Shown here one piece after another: positions 31,579 to 39,555 of a DNA stretch of 64,000 nt (position 1 is the first letter of the stretch; every line of letters starts with the position of its first letter). The notes beneath the pieces are model-generated. The model saw only the letters and a program-made list of their open reading frames with translations. It was not told the origin of the DNA and ran no database searches. Origin of the DNA: CADEED01 sp963842515 (GTDB taxonomy: Bacteria; Pseudomonadota; Gammaproteobacteria; Steroidobacterales; Steroidobacteraceae); NCBI GenBank assembly GCA_963842515.1, contig CAWJGO010000002.1, positions 310,001 to 374,000 of the forward strand. The letters run 5' to 3'. The translations under genes and the position numbers were made by a program.

Positions 31579-31593
31579 ATAGCCTTTCCTTAT
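31579..31593. promoter_or_regulatory. candidate LysR box of the lig operon
   Basis: ATAGCCTTTCCTTAT fits the LysR consensus ATA-N9-TAT (T-N11-A) and lies between the LysR start (31547) and ligK start (31676). The spacing suits an activator site upstream of ligK and autoregulation of the regulator. Confidence 0.5.
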
Positions 31594-31675
31594 GGCGAGG
31601 GCCGAATTCTGATTGGCTGCGCAGTGTGTTGCGGGCGGACAATGGGCGCGGTCGGCGTGAGCCGGGGGGAAACGG

Positions 31676-32359
31676 ATGTCAGTCGTCGTACGCAACGTGG
31701 AGCGCGTCGAGCAGCGCGTGGTCGAGGCTTACGCCGAATTCGGTGTCGCCACCGTCCACGAAGCGCAGGGACGCACCGGGCTTCTCGCGCCCTGCCTGCG
31801 CCCGATTTACGCCGGCGCCCACATCGCCGGGACGGCGGTCACCGTGAGCGTGCCGCCCGGCGACAACTGGATGCTTCATGTCGCCGCCGAGCAATGCCAG
31901 GCGGGCGACATTCTCGTGGTGGCACCGACGTCCACCTGCGACTGTGGCTACTTCGGTGAGTTGCTCGCCACCTCGCTCAAGGCCCGCGGCGTTCTCGGCC
32001 TCATCATCGATGCCGGCGTGCGCGACGTGCGTGCGTTGACGCAGATGTGTTTCCCCGTGTGGTCGCGATTCATCTGCGCGCAGGGAACGGTCAAGGCCAC
32101 GCTTGGCAGCGTCAATGTGCCGCTGGTGTGTGCCGGCGCGATCGTGCACCCGGGGGACCTCATCGTCGCCGACGACGACGGGGTCTGCGTGGTGGCCCGC
32201 GCGCAGGCGCCTGAAGTGCTCGCCAAGTCGCGCGCGCGCGAGCAGAAGGAAGCAGCGATGCGCGCGCGACTCGCCGCCGGTGAGCTGGGCCTCGACATTT
32301 ACGACATGCGCACAGCGCTGGCAGCGAAGGGACTCACTTACCGGGACGCGAAGGACTGA
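31676..32359 (+). CDS. ligK: 4-carboxy-4-hydroxy-2-oxoadipate aldolase
   Basis: The 227-residue cytosolic class II aldolase of the HMG/CHA family (RraA-like fold) splits 4-carboxy-4-hydroxy-2-oxoadipate to pyruvate and oxaloacetate, and often decarboxylates oxaloacetate. Family blocks are ATVHEAQGRTGLL, GDILVVAPTSTCDCGYFGEL, IDAGVRDVRAL and GDLIVADDDGVCVV. It is the first gene of the operon, downstream of the LysR box, with the next gene starting four bases after its stop. In product order it catalyses the last step of the pathway. Confidence 0.93.
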   Translation: MSVVVRNVERVEQRVVEAYAEFGVATVHEAQGRTGLLAPCLRPIYAGAHIAGTAVTVSVPPGDNWMLHVAAEQCQAGDILVVAPTSTCDCGYFGELLATSLKARGVLGLIIDAGVRDVRALTQMCFPVWSRFICAQGTVKATLGSVNVPLVCAGAIVHPGDLIVADDDGVCVVARAQAPEVLAKSRAREQKEAAMRARLAAGELGLDIYDMRTALAAKGLTYRDAKD

Positions 32360-32363
32360 TCCA

Positions 32364-33446
32364 TTGCTCACCGGGATCCCATGCACGCTCATGCGCGGCG
32401 GAACGTCGAAGGGACTCTACTTTCATGCCGCAGATCTGCCGCCTGACCGTGAGCTGCGCGACCGCGTGCTGCTCGCCGCCATGGGCTCACCCGACACCCG
32501 CCAGATCGACGGCCTGGGCGGTGCCCATCCGCTGACCAGCAAGGTCGCGCTGGTGTCGCGTTCCACGCATGCAGCGGCGCAGGTCGACTATCTATTCCTC
32601 CAGGTCGTGGTCGAGCGCGCGGAGGTCAGCGACAGCCAGAACTGCGGCAACCTGCTCGCCGGTGTCGGGCCATGGGCCATCGAAAACGGGCTCGTGCCAG
32701 TGGCGGGCGCTTCGACGGCCGTGCGCATCCACATGGTGAATACCGGCAGCATGGCGGTCGCGCACGTGCGAACGCCGAATGGCGCCGTGGAATATGAGGG
32801 CGACGCGCGCATCGACGGCGTGCCCGGCACAGCCTCGCCCATCGCGCTCGAATTTCTCGACGTGGCCGGATCGAGTTGCGGGGCGTTGCTGCCGACGGGA
32901 GCCGTGAGCGATATGCACGAGGGCATCGAGCTCACCTGCATCGACAACGGCATGCCCGTCATCATCGTGCGCGCGATGGACCTCGGGGTCACCGGCGCGG
33001 AAAAGCCGGCAGAGCTCGAAGCCAATGCGGCGCTGGCCGCGAAAGTCGAAGGCATCCGCCTGGCGATGGGCCCACGCATGAAGCTTGGCGATGTGGCACG
33101 TAAGACCGTGCCCAAGGTGTGCCTGGTCAGCGCGCCGCGCCACGGCGGCTCGATCGCCACGGCCACCTTCATTCCACATCGCGTGCATGAAGCCATCGGC
33201 GTGCTGGGCGCGGTGAGCGTGGCGACCGCCTGCGTAATCCCAGGATCGGTGGCTGCCAGCGTCGCGCGGCGGCCGGAAGGGCTGCGCCGGATCGAGGTCG
33301 AGCATCCGGGCGGATTCTTCACGGTGGAGGTGGAAGTCGAAGTCGCGGAGAACATCGCCGTGCGCCGTGCGGTGCTGCTGCGGACGGCACGCAAGCTCAT
33401 GCGTGGCGAGGTATTCGTGCCGGGCGCCGTCTGGAGTCGCGCATGA
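32364..33446 (+). CDS. ligU: 4-oxalomesaconate tautomerase (PrpF-like)
   Basis: The 360-residue PrpF-family isomerase shifts the double bond of 4-oxalomesaconate between keto and enol forms. The N-terminus IPCTLMRGGTSKGLYFHAAD and DGLGGAHPLTSKVALVS, SQNCGNLLAGVGPW and PRHGGSIATATFIPHR are family signatures. The start is a TTG at 32364 with AAGGA eight bases upstream; an ATG at 32391 would cut into the conserved N-terminus. The stop overlaps the next start (ATGA). LigU and GalD are close relatives, so a gallate branch is equally served. Confidence 0.92.
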   Translation: MLTGIPCTLMRGGTSKGLYFHAADLPPDRELRDRVLLAAMGSPDTRQIDGLGGAHPLTSKVALVSRSTHAAAQVDYLFLQVVVERAEVSDSQNCGNLLAGVGPWAIENGLVPVAGASTAVRIHMVNTGSMAVAHVRTPNGAVEYEGDARIDGVPGTASPIALEFLDVAGSSCGALLPTGAVSDMHEGIELTCIDNGMPVIIVRAMDLGVTGAEKPAELEANAALAAKVEGIRLAMGPRMKLGDVARKTVPKVCLVSAPRHGGSIATATFIPHRVHEAIGVLGAVSVATACVIPGSVAASVARRPEGLRRIEVEHPGGFFTVEVEVEVAENIAVRRAVLLRTARKLMRGEVFVPGAVWSRA

Positions 33447-34315
33447 CCGGGCTTGAAATCTGTCTGCTCGGGTTCGGCGAGGTCGGTCAGGCGCTGAGTG
33501 AGGACCTGCGATCGCGCGTGGCACGCCTGACGGCGTGGGACCTCAAGTTTGCAAATGCCGCGAGCACGCCGAGCCTCGCCGCACCGCGGCTCGGCGTGCA
33601 GGCGGCGGCCGACGCGACGAGCGCGGTTGCCATCGCCGACATCGTCATCAGCGCGGTCACGGCAGCGCAGACCGGTACGGCGGCACAGGCGGTGGCACCG
33701 CACCTGAAACCCCAGGCCTATTTCTTCGACCTGAATTCCACCTCGCCGGCCGCAAAGCGCAAGGCGGCCAGCGTCATCGACTCCGCTGGTGGACGCTTCG
33801 TCGAGGCCGCCATCATGTCGCCGATCGCGCCGCGCCGTGCCGCATCGCCCATGCTGCTCGGCGGTGAGCACGCCGCTGCGTTCCTGCCGATCGCGGAGCA
33901 GCTGGGGTTCACGGGCGCGCAGCTGTTCTCCGATAAGTTAGGCGCGGCTTCTGCGGCCAAGATGTGCCGCAGCGTGATCGTCAAGGGCGTCGAGGCACTG
34001 CTGCTCGAATCGCTGCTCACGGCGCGCGCCTACGGGGTCGAGCACGCGGTGCTCGAGTCCCTGCAGCCATTGTTTCCGGTGGACAACTGGCAAACCCATG
34101 GCCGCTACATGATCTCGCGCGCCCTGGTCCACGGCCGGCGCCGTGCCGAGGAAATGCGCGAAGCCGCGCGTACCGTCACCGAGGCCGGCTTTGCGCCGCA
34201 CATGAGCGAGGCCTGCGCGGCGTGGGAGGAGTGGGCCGCAAATCATTCCGGCGCCGCGACTCAAGAACTTCCCACGATGCTCGACACGCTGCTGACGGCC
34301 CGGGCCACGTCATGA
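33443..34315 (+). CDS. NAD(P)-dependent oxidoreductase of the 6-phosphogluconate dehydrogenase-like superfamily (DUF1932)
   Basis: The 290-residue protein has an N-terminal Rossmann fold with GFGEVGQAL (about 10-18) and a C-terminal DUF1932-like helical domain (MCRSVIVKGVEALLLESLLT). The family is that of beta-hydroxyacid dehydrogenases, and the conserved catalytic Lys is plausible in KMCRSVIVKG. It overlaps both neighbours by four bases, so it is an integral operon member. All nine textbook steps from 4-hydroxybenzoate have other genes here, so this enzyme's substrate is unassigned. A pathway side product or a related aromatic could be handled. Confidence 0.85.
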   Translation: MTGLEICLLGFGEVGQALSEDLRSRVARLTAWDLKFANAASTPSLAAPRLGVQAAADATSAVAIADIVISAVTAAQTGTAAQAVAPHLKPQAYFFDLNSTSPAAKRKAASVIDSAGGRFVEAAIMSPIAPRRAASPMLLGGEHAAAFLPIAEQLGFTGAQLFSDKLGAASAAKMCRSVIVKGVEALLLESLLTARAYGVEHAVLESLQPLFPVDNWQTHGRYMISRALVHGRRRAEEMREAARTVTEAGFAPHMSEACAAWEEWAANHSGAATQELPTMLDTLLTARATS

Positions 34316-35337
34316 TCATCGACTGTCACGGGCACTACACCACGGCGCCGGAGCGGCACCAGAAGTTCCGCGAGGCGCAACTCGTGCGCATCAAGGATTC
34401 GACGCTGCCCGCGGCCGTGCCACAGCGGATCAGCGACGATGAGATCCGCGAGAGCATCGAGACCAATCAGCTGCGGCTGCAGCGCGAGCGCGGCGCCGAT
34501 CTCACGCTGTTCAGCCCGCGCGCTTCCGCCATGGGACATCACATTGGCGATGAACCGGTGTCGATGGCCTGGACGCGCGCCTGCAACGATCTCGTCAAAC
34601 GCGTCGTGGATCTGTATCCCACGAACTTCGCCGGCGTCTGCCAGCTGCCGCAATCCCCTGGTGTGCCGATCGCGCATTCGATCAAGGAGCTCAAACGCTG
34701 CGTCCGTGACCTCGAGTTCGTCGGATGCAACCTCAATCCGGACCCCTCGGGAGGTCAGTGGAATTCTCCGCCGCTCATCGATCCTTACTGGTATCCGCTC
34801 TACGAGGCGATGATGGAGCTCGACGTGCCGGCGATGATTCACGTGTCCGCGTCGTGCAACCCCAACTTCCACGCGACCGGCGCGCATTACCTCAACGCCG
34901 ACACCACGGCCTTCATGCAGTTCATCCAGGGCGATCTCTTCCGCGACTTCCCGACGCTGCGCTTCGTGATCCCGCATGGCGGCGGCGCGGTGCCGTATCA
35001 CTGGGGGCGCTACCGCGGGCTCGCCGACATGCTCAAGCGGCCCGCTCTCGACGGACACGTGATGCGCAACGTGTTCTTCGACACCTGCGTGTATCACCAG
35101 CCCGGCATCGACCTGCTGGTCAAGGTGATCGACATCGACAACATCCTCTTCGGCTCGGAGATGCTCGGTGCCGTACGCGGCGTGGATCCGGAAACCGGGC
35201 AGTTCTTCGACGACACCAAGCGCTACATCGACGCGCTCGATCTGTCCGCGGATCGCAAGCGACAGATCTTCGAGCTCAACGTGCGGCGTGTGTATCCACG
35301 GCTCGATGCGCAACTGAAGGCGAGGGGCCTGCCATGA
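34312..35337 (+). CDS. ligJ: 4-oxalomesaconate hydratase
   Basis: The 341-residue amidohydrolase-superfamily enzyme hydrates 4-oxalomesaconate to 4-carboxy-4-hydroxy-2-oxoadipate. The metal motif HGH is in MIIDCHGHYTTAP, and later blocks are CNLNPDPSGGQWNSPPL, FVIPHGGGAVPYHWGRYRGL and NILFGSEMLGAVRGVDP, all LigJ-like. The ATG overlaps the previous stop, and its own stop overlaps ligI. It supplies the substrate for LigK. Confidence 0.93.
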   Translation: MIIDCHGHYTTAPERHQKFREAQLVRIKDSTLPAAVPQRISDDEIRESIETNQLRLQRERGADLTLFSPRASAMGHHIGDEPVSMAWTRACNDLVKRVVDLYPTNFAGVCQLPQSPGVPIAHSIKELKRCVRDLEFVGCNLNPDPSGGQWNSPPLIDPYWYPLYEAMMELDVPAMIHVSASCNPNFHATGAHYLNADTTAFMQFIQGDLFRDFPTLRFVIPHGGGAVPYHWGRYRGLADMLKRPALDGHVMRNVFFDTCVYHQPGIDLLVKVIDIDNILFGSEMLGAVRGVDPETGQFFDDTKRYIDALDLSADRKRQIFELNVRRVYPRLDAQLKARGLP

Positions 35338-36233
35338 GCGGTCAAAGCCGCTTTCGCGCCGATGAGGGCTGGCTCGGCTTCCACGCCGCGCCGCGCAAGC
35401 CTGCTTTCCGTGCGCCGCCGGGCGCGGTGGATGCGCACTGCCATGTATTCGGTCCCGGCGAGGTGTTCCCGTATGCGCGCGAGCGCAAGTACACGCCCAC
35501 CGATGCGCCGAAGGAGATGCTCTGGGCGCTGCGCGACTTCCTCGGCTTCGAACGCAATGTCATCGTGCAGGGGACCTGTCACGGCGCCGATAATCGCGCG
35601 CTGACCGACGCGTTGCGCAATTCAGGAGATCGTGCGCGCGGCGTGGCGACCGTCACCCAGGCGACTACCGAGGTCGAGTTGGGCGCACTGCATGAGGCGG
35701 GGGTGCGAGGCGTGCGCTTCAATTTCGTCAAACGTCTCGTCGATGTCACGCCGCCCGGGGTGTTGCTCGAGATCGCGCGCCGCATCGCGCCACTCGGCTG
35801 GCACGTGGTGGTGTATTTCGAGGCTCAAGACCTCCCTGACCTCGCCCCGTTTCTGGCGTCGCTTCCAACGATGGTCGTCATCGATCACATGGGCCGGCCC
35901 GATGTGCGGCAGCCTGTCGAGGGACCCGAATTCGAGCGGTTGGTGCGTTTCATGCGCGAGCAAGACAATGTGTGGTCGAAGGTGAGCGGCGCGGAAAGGT
36001 TGTCGGTGAGCGGTCCGCCCGGTTACGACGACTTCGTGCCGTTCGCACGCCGCATCGTTGAAACGTATCCCGACCGCGTGCTGTGGGGTACGGACTGGCC
36101 GCATCCGAACATGAAGTCGCACATGCCCGACGATGGCGACCTCGTGGACCTTCTGCCGCGCATCGCGCCAACGCCCGCGCTGCAGCGGCGATTGCTCGTC
36201 GACAATCCCATGCGCCTCTATTGGGAGCGATGA
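35334..36233 (+). CDS. ligI: 2-pyrone-4,6-dicarboxylate lactonase
   Basis: The 299-residue amidohydrolase opens the pyrone ring of 2-pyrone-4,6-dicarboxylate to 4-oxalomesaconate without needing a metal. It has VDAHCHVFGPGEVFPYA, VRGVRFNFVKRL, VVIDHMGRPDV and LWGTDWPHPNM, all typical of LigI. Starts and stops overlap with ligJ and ligA by four bases. The length is as in Sphingobium LigI. Confidence 0.94.
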   Translation: MSGQSRFRADEGWLGFHAAPRKPAFRAPPGAVDAHCHVFGPGEVFPYARERKYTPTDAPKEMLWALRDFLGFERNVIVQGTCHGADNRALTDALRNSGDRARGVATVTQATTEVELGALHEAGVRGVRFNFVKRLVDVTPPGVLLEIARRIAPLGWHVVVYFEAQDLPDLAPFLASLPTMVVIDHMGRPDVRQPVEGPEFERLVRFMREQDNVWSKVSGAERLSVSGPPGYDDFVPFARRIVETYPDRVLWGTDWPHPNMKSHMPDDGDLVDLLPRIAPTPALQRRLLVDNPMRLYWER

Positions 36234-36616
36234 TCTTGCGAAAATCCTATCAGGACATTCCCGGCACGACGGTCTTCGACGCGGAGCAGTCACGCCTTGG
36301 TTATCACCTCAACATGTTCTGCATGTCGTTGATGAAGTCCGCGAATCGTGAGCGCTTCAAGGCGAACGAGCGCGCCTATCTTGACGAATGGCCCATGACT
36401 GAAGAGCAGAAGCAGGGCGTGCTCGCGCGCGACTACAACGCGTTGATTGCGCTCGGCGGCAACATCTACTTCCTCGCGAAGATCTTCGCCACCGACGGCA
36501 AGAGCTTCCAGCACGCCGCGGCGCTCATGACCGGCATGAGCCAGGAAGACTATGCAGGCATGATGCTCGCGGGCGGCCGCGCGTATGAGCCAGGCACAAA
36601 GAAGGAAAGCAGATAG
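36230..36616 (+). CDS. ligA: protocatechuate 4,5-dioxygenase alpha subunit
   Basis: A 128-residue small subunit that caps the LigB active site and is needed for ring cleavage. The sequence YQDIPGTTVFDAEQSRLGYH, LNMFCMSLMKSANRERFKAN and ALGGNIYFLAKIFATDGKS matches LigA well. The ATG overlaps the ligI stop, and the TAG overlaps the GTG of ligB by one base, ensuring equal expression of the two subunits. The tail (PGTKKESR) is short and basic. Confidence 0.95.
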   Translation: MILRKSYQDIPGTTVFDAEQSRLGYHLNMFCMSLMKSANRERFKANERAYLDEWPMTEEQKQGVLARDYNALIALGGNIYFLAKIFATDGKSFQHAAALMTGMSQEDYAGMMLAGGRAYEPGTKKESR

Positions 36617-37458
36617 TGGCCAGGATCAGCGCCGGCATCGCCTGCTCGCACGTGCCCGCCATCGGCGCCGCGATGGATCTCGGCAAGACCGCGGAGCCGT
36701 ACTGGGCGCCGCTCTTTGCGGGGTTCGAGTTCTCGAGGCAGTGGATGGCCGCCAACACGCCGGATGTCGTGTTCCTGGTCTACAACGATCACGCCACCAC
36801 GTTCAGCCTCGACTTCATCCCGACCTTCGCGATCGGCTGCGCGTCCACGTTTACGCCCGCGGATGAGGGCTGGGGCGCGCGACCCGTGCCCGTGGTGCAG
36901 GGCGCGCCCGAGCTCGCCGCGCACATCTGCGCGAGCGTCATCGAGTCCGACTTCGACCTCACCATCGTCAACAAGATGGACGTCGACCACGGGCTCACCG
37001 TGCCGCTGTCGCTGATGTTCGGTCAGCCGACAGCCTGGCCGTGCCGCGTGATTCCGTTTGCCGTGAACGTCGTGCAGTACCCGCCGCCCTCGGGCAATCG
37101 CTGCTATCAACTCGGCAAGGCATTGCGGCGCGCCATCGACAGCTTCGATGAGGATGTCAACGTGCAGGTCTGGGGCACGGGTGGCATGAGTCACCAGCTC
37201 CAGGGACCCCGCGCCGGGCTCATCAACCAGAAGTTCGACGGCGAATTTCTCGATGGGCTGGTCGCCGATCCCGAGGCGCTGGCGAAAATTCCGCGCGAGC
37301 GTTACCTGCGCGAGGCCGGCTCCGAAGGCATCGAGCTCGTCATGTGGCTGATCATGCGCGGCGCGCTCGAAGGACCGGTGCGCCAGGTCCATCGCTTCTA
37401 TCACGTGCCGGCGTCGAACACGGCGGTGGGGCATCTCATCCTGGAGCCGCGCTCATGA
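36616..37458 (+). CDS. ligB: protocatechuate 4,5-dioxygenase beta (catalytic) subunit
   Basis: The 280-residue type II extradiol dioxygenase cleaves protocatechuate between C4 and C5 to 4-carboxy-2-hydroxymuconate semialdehyde. Fe(II) ligands correspond to His12 (IACSHVPAIG), His59 (VYNDHATTF) and a Glu near 240 (AGSEGIELVMW). The base-like histidine lies in GTGGMSHQLQGPRAG. It starts at GTG, sharing one base with the ligA stop. The related gallate dioxygenase is a single fused chain, so this two-gene form points to protocatechuate. Confidence 0.96.
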   Translation: MARISAGIACSHVPAIGAAMDLGKTAEPYWAPLFAGFEFSRQWMAANTPDVVFLVYNDHATTFSLDFIPTFAIGCASTFTPADEGWGARPVPVVQGAPELAAHICASVIESDFDLTIVNKMDVDHGLTVPLSLMFGQPTAWPCRVIPFAVNVVQYPPPSGNRCYQLGKALRRAIDSFDEDVNVQVWGTGGMSHQLQGPRAGLINQKFDGEFLDGLVADPEALAKIPRERYLREAGSEGIELVMWLIMRGALEGPVRQVHRFYHVPASNTAVGHLILEPRS

Positions 37459-38420
37459 GTAAGCCGATGAAGATAGTCGTCGCCGGCGTGGGCGCCTTCG
37501 GGCAGAAACATCTCGACGCCGTCAAACTCATCGGCGGCATCGACGTGGTGTCGGTTGTCGGGCGGGAGCGCGCGCCCACCGAAGAAGTGGCGCGCAAGCA
37601 TGGCGTGCCCCACGCGACGACGGATCTTGCCGAGGCGCTGGCGCGGCCTGGCGTCGAGGCGGCGATCCTCGCGACCCCGACTCAGTTGCACGCCGCGCAA
37701 ACCCTGCAATGCCTCAACGCCGGCATTCACGTGCAGGTGGAAATCCCCCTGGCGGACGGCTGGAAAGAAGCACAGACCGTGGCCGCGCTGGCCCGCCGTT
37801 CGGGCCTGGTCTGCATGGTGGGGCACACGCGCCGCTTCAATCCTTCGCATCAGTGGATTCATCGGCGCGTCGTTGCCGGCGAGATGGCGATTCAGCAGAT
37901 GGACGTGCAGACCTATTTTTTCCGGCGCACCAACATCAATGCGCTGGGCCAGGCGCGTTCGTGGACCGATCACCTGCTGTGGCACCACGCTGCCCACACG
38001 GTCGACCTGTTCCGTTACCAGACACGATCGGAGATCGTGCGCGCGAATGCCGTGCAAGGTCCTATCCACCCGGCTCTCGGTATCGCCATGGACATGTCCA
38101 TCCAGTTGCAGGCGGCGAACGGCGCCATCTGCACGCTGTCGCTGTCCTTCAACAACGACGGGCCGCTCGGTACGTTTTTCCGCTACATCTGCGATCACGG
38201 CACCTACATCGCGCGCTACGACGAGCTCGTCGACGGCAAGAACAATCCGATCGACGTGTCCAAGGTGGATGTTTCGCTCAACGGCATCGAGCTGCAGGAC
38301 CGTGAGTTCTTCGCGGCGATCGCCGAGCAGCGCGAACCGAACGCCAGTGTCGCGCAGGTACTGCCGTGTTACCGCACGCTGCACGAGCTCGAACAACAAC
38401 TCGCAACACAGAGGATCTGA
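37455..38420 (+). CDS. ligC: 4-carboxy-2-hydroxymuconate-6-semialdehyde dehydrogenase
   Basis: The 321-residue GFO/IDH/MocA-fold dehydrogenase uses NADP+ to oxidise the hemiacetal of the ring-fission product to 2-pyrone-4,6-dicarboxylate. It has GVGAFGQKHLDAVKLI for nucleotide binding. The LigC blocks IHVQVEIPLADGWKEA (with the conserved E-x-P), GHTRRFNPSHQWIH and TDHLLWHHAAHTVDLFRYQT follow. The ATG overlaps the ligB stop. Neighbours and motifs make the assignment firm. Confidence 0.95.
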   Translation: MSKPMKIVVAGVGAFGQKHLDAVKLIGGIDVVSVVGRERAPTEEVARKHGVPHATTDLAEALARPGVEAAILATPTQLHAAQTLQCLNAGIHVQVEIPLADGWKEAQTVAALARRSGLVCMVGHTRRFNPSHQWIHRRVVAGEMAIQQMDVQTYFFRRTNINALGQARSWTDHLLWHHAAHTVDLFRYQTRSEIVRANAVQGPIHPALGIAMDMSIQLQAANGAICTLSLSFNNDGPLGTFFRYICDHGTYIARYDELVDGKNNPIDVSKVDVSLNGIELQDREFFAAIAEQREPNASVAQVLPCYRTLHELEQQLATQRI

Positions 38421-38422
38421 GA

Positions 38423-39538
38423 ATGCCACTGGATCAACCGCCATTCCGTGCCGATCATGTCGGCAGCCTCCTGCGGCCGCCGGAGCTGATCCGGGCGCGC
38501 GCCGAGCACAAGGCGGGGCACTTGAGCGCCGGGGATCTGCGCAAGTACGAAGACGCCGCCATCATCGACGCCGTGAGGATGCAGCAGGAGTTAGGCCTTC
38601 AGGGCATCACCGACGGTGAGATGCGCCGCGCGTCGTGGCACATGGATTTTCTCTACCAGATCGGTGGTGTGCGCAAGGTGCAGCAGAACATCACCGTGCA
38701 CTTCCACAGCGACAAGGGCGACGTGGATTTCACGCCGTCGGGACTCAAGGTGGAAGGCAAGCTCACGCTCGATGGCTGCATCTTCGGCGATCACTTCGAC
38801 TACCTGAAGAGTGTCGTTACCGGTGGCGTGCCGAAGCTGACCATTCCGAGCCCGAGCATGATGCACTACCGCGGCGGCCGTGCCGCGATCGATGAGGGTG
38901 TCTACCCTCGCATGGAGGACTTCTGGCACGACCTCTCGGCCGTGTACGCCCGAGAGATCTCGGAGCTCGGCAAGCGCGGCTGCACCTACCTGCAGCTCGA
39001 TGATACGAGCCTTGCCTACCTCAACGACCCCAAACAACGCGATTACGTGCGAAGCATCGGCGGCAATCCCGACGAACAGCACAAGGTCTACATCCGCAAT
39101 CTCAACGCCGCGCTGACCGGCAAACCGGCGCAGATGCGGGTCTGCACCCACATGTGCCGCGGCAATTTCCGTTCGTCCTGGGCGGCGGAGGGCGGTTACG
39201 ACCACGTGGCCGAGGCGCTGTTCACCGAGCTCGCGGTCGACGGGTTCTTTCTCGAATACGACGACGCGCGCTCCGGCGGCTTCGAGCCGCTGCGCTTCGT
39301 GCCACCCGGAAAATTCGTGGTGCTCGGTCTCGTGACGACCAAGCGAGGACAACTCGAGACCAAGGACGGGCTCAAGCGGCGCATTGACGAGGCCGCGCGC
39401 TTCGTGCCGCTCGAGCAGCTCTGCCTGAGCCCGCAATGCGGGTTCTCCTCGACGGAAGAGGGCAACGCACTCTCTATCGACGAGCAGAAAGCGAAGCTCG
39501 CGCTCGTCGTCGAAACAGCGCGGGAAGTTTGGGGATAA
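38423..39538 (+). CDS. MetE C-terminal-like cobalamin-independent methyltransferase
   Basis: The 371-residue cytosolic TIM-barrel corresponds to the catalytic half of MetE. The zinc ligands are visible: His and Cys in RVCTHMCRGNF, a Glu in FFLEYDDA and Cys in LSPQCGFSST. The N-terminal RADHVGSLLRP is typical of stand-alone members. It starts two bases after ligC. Since protocatechuate often comes from vanillate demethylated with tetrahydrofolate, this enzyme may move the methyl group from 5-methyl-tetrahydrofolate to a thiol. No demethylase is in the window, so that role is inferred. Confidence 0.85.
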   Translation: MPLDQPPFRADHVGSLLRPPELIRARAEHKAGHLSAGDLRKYEDAAIIDAVRMQQELGLQGITDGEMRRASWHMDFLYQIGGVRKVQQNITVHFHSDKGDVDFTPSGLKVEGKLTLDGCIFGDHFDYLKSVVTGGVPKLTIPSPSMMHYRGGRAAIDEGVYPRMEDFWHDLSAVYAREISELGKRGCTYLQLDDTSLAYLNDPKQRDYVRSIGGNPDEQHKVYIRNLNAALTGKPAQMRVCTHMCRGNFRSSWAAEGGYDHVAEALFTELAVDGFFLEYDDARSGGFEPLRFVPPGKFVVLGLVTTKRGQLETKDGLKRRIDEAARFVPLEQLCLSPQCGFSSTEEGNALSIDEQKAKLALVVETAREVWG

Positions 39539-39555
39539 CCACTCAAGGGGGAACC

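Noticed and set aside
32588..33871. Long minus-strand open frame opposite ligU and the oxidoreductase
   Set aside because: Both plus-strand genes are family-supported and overlap their neighbours correctly; the antisense frame crosses their boundary without any motif.
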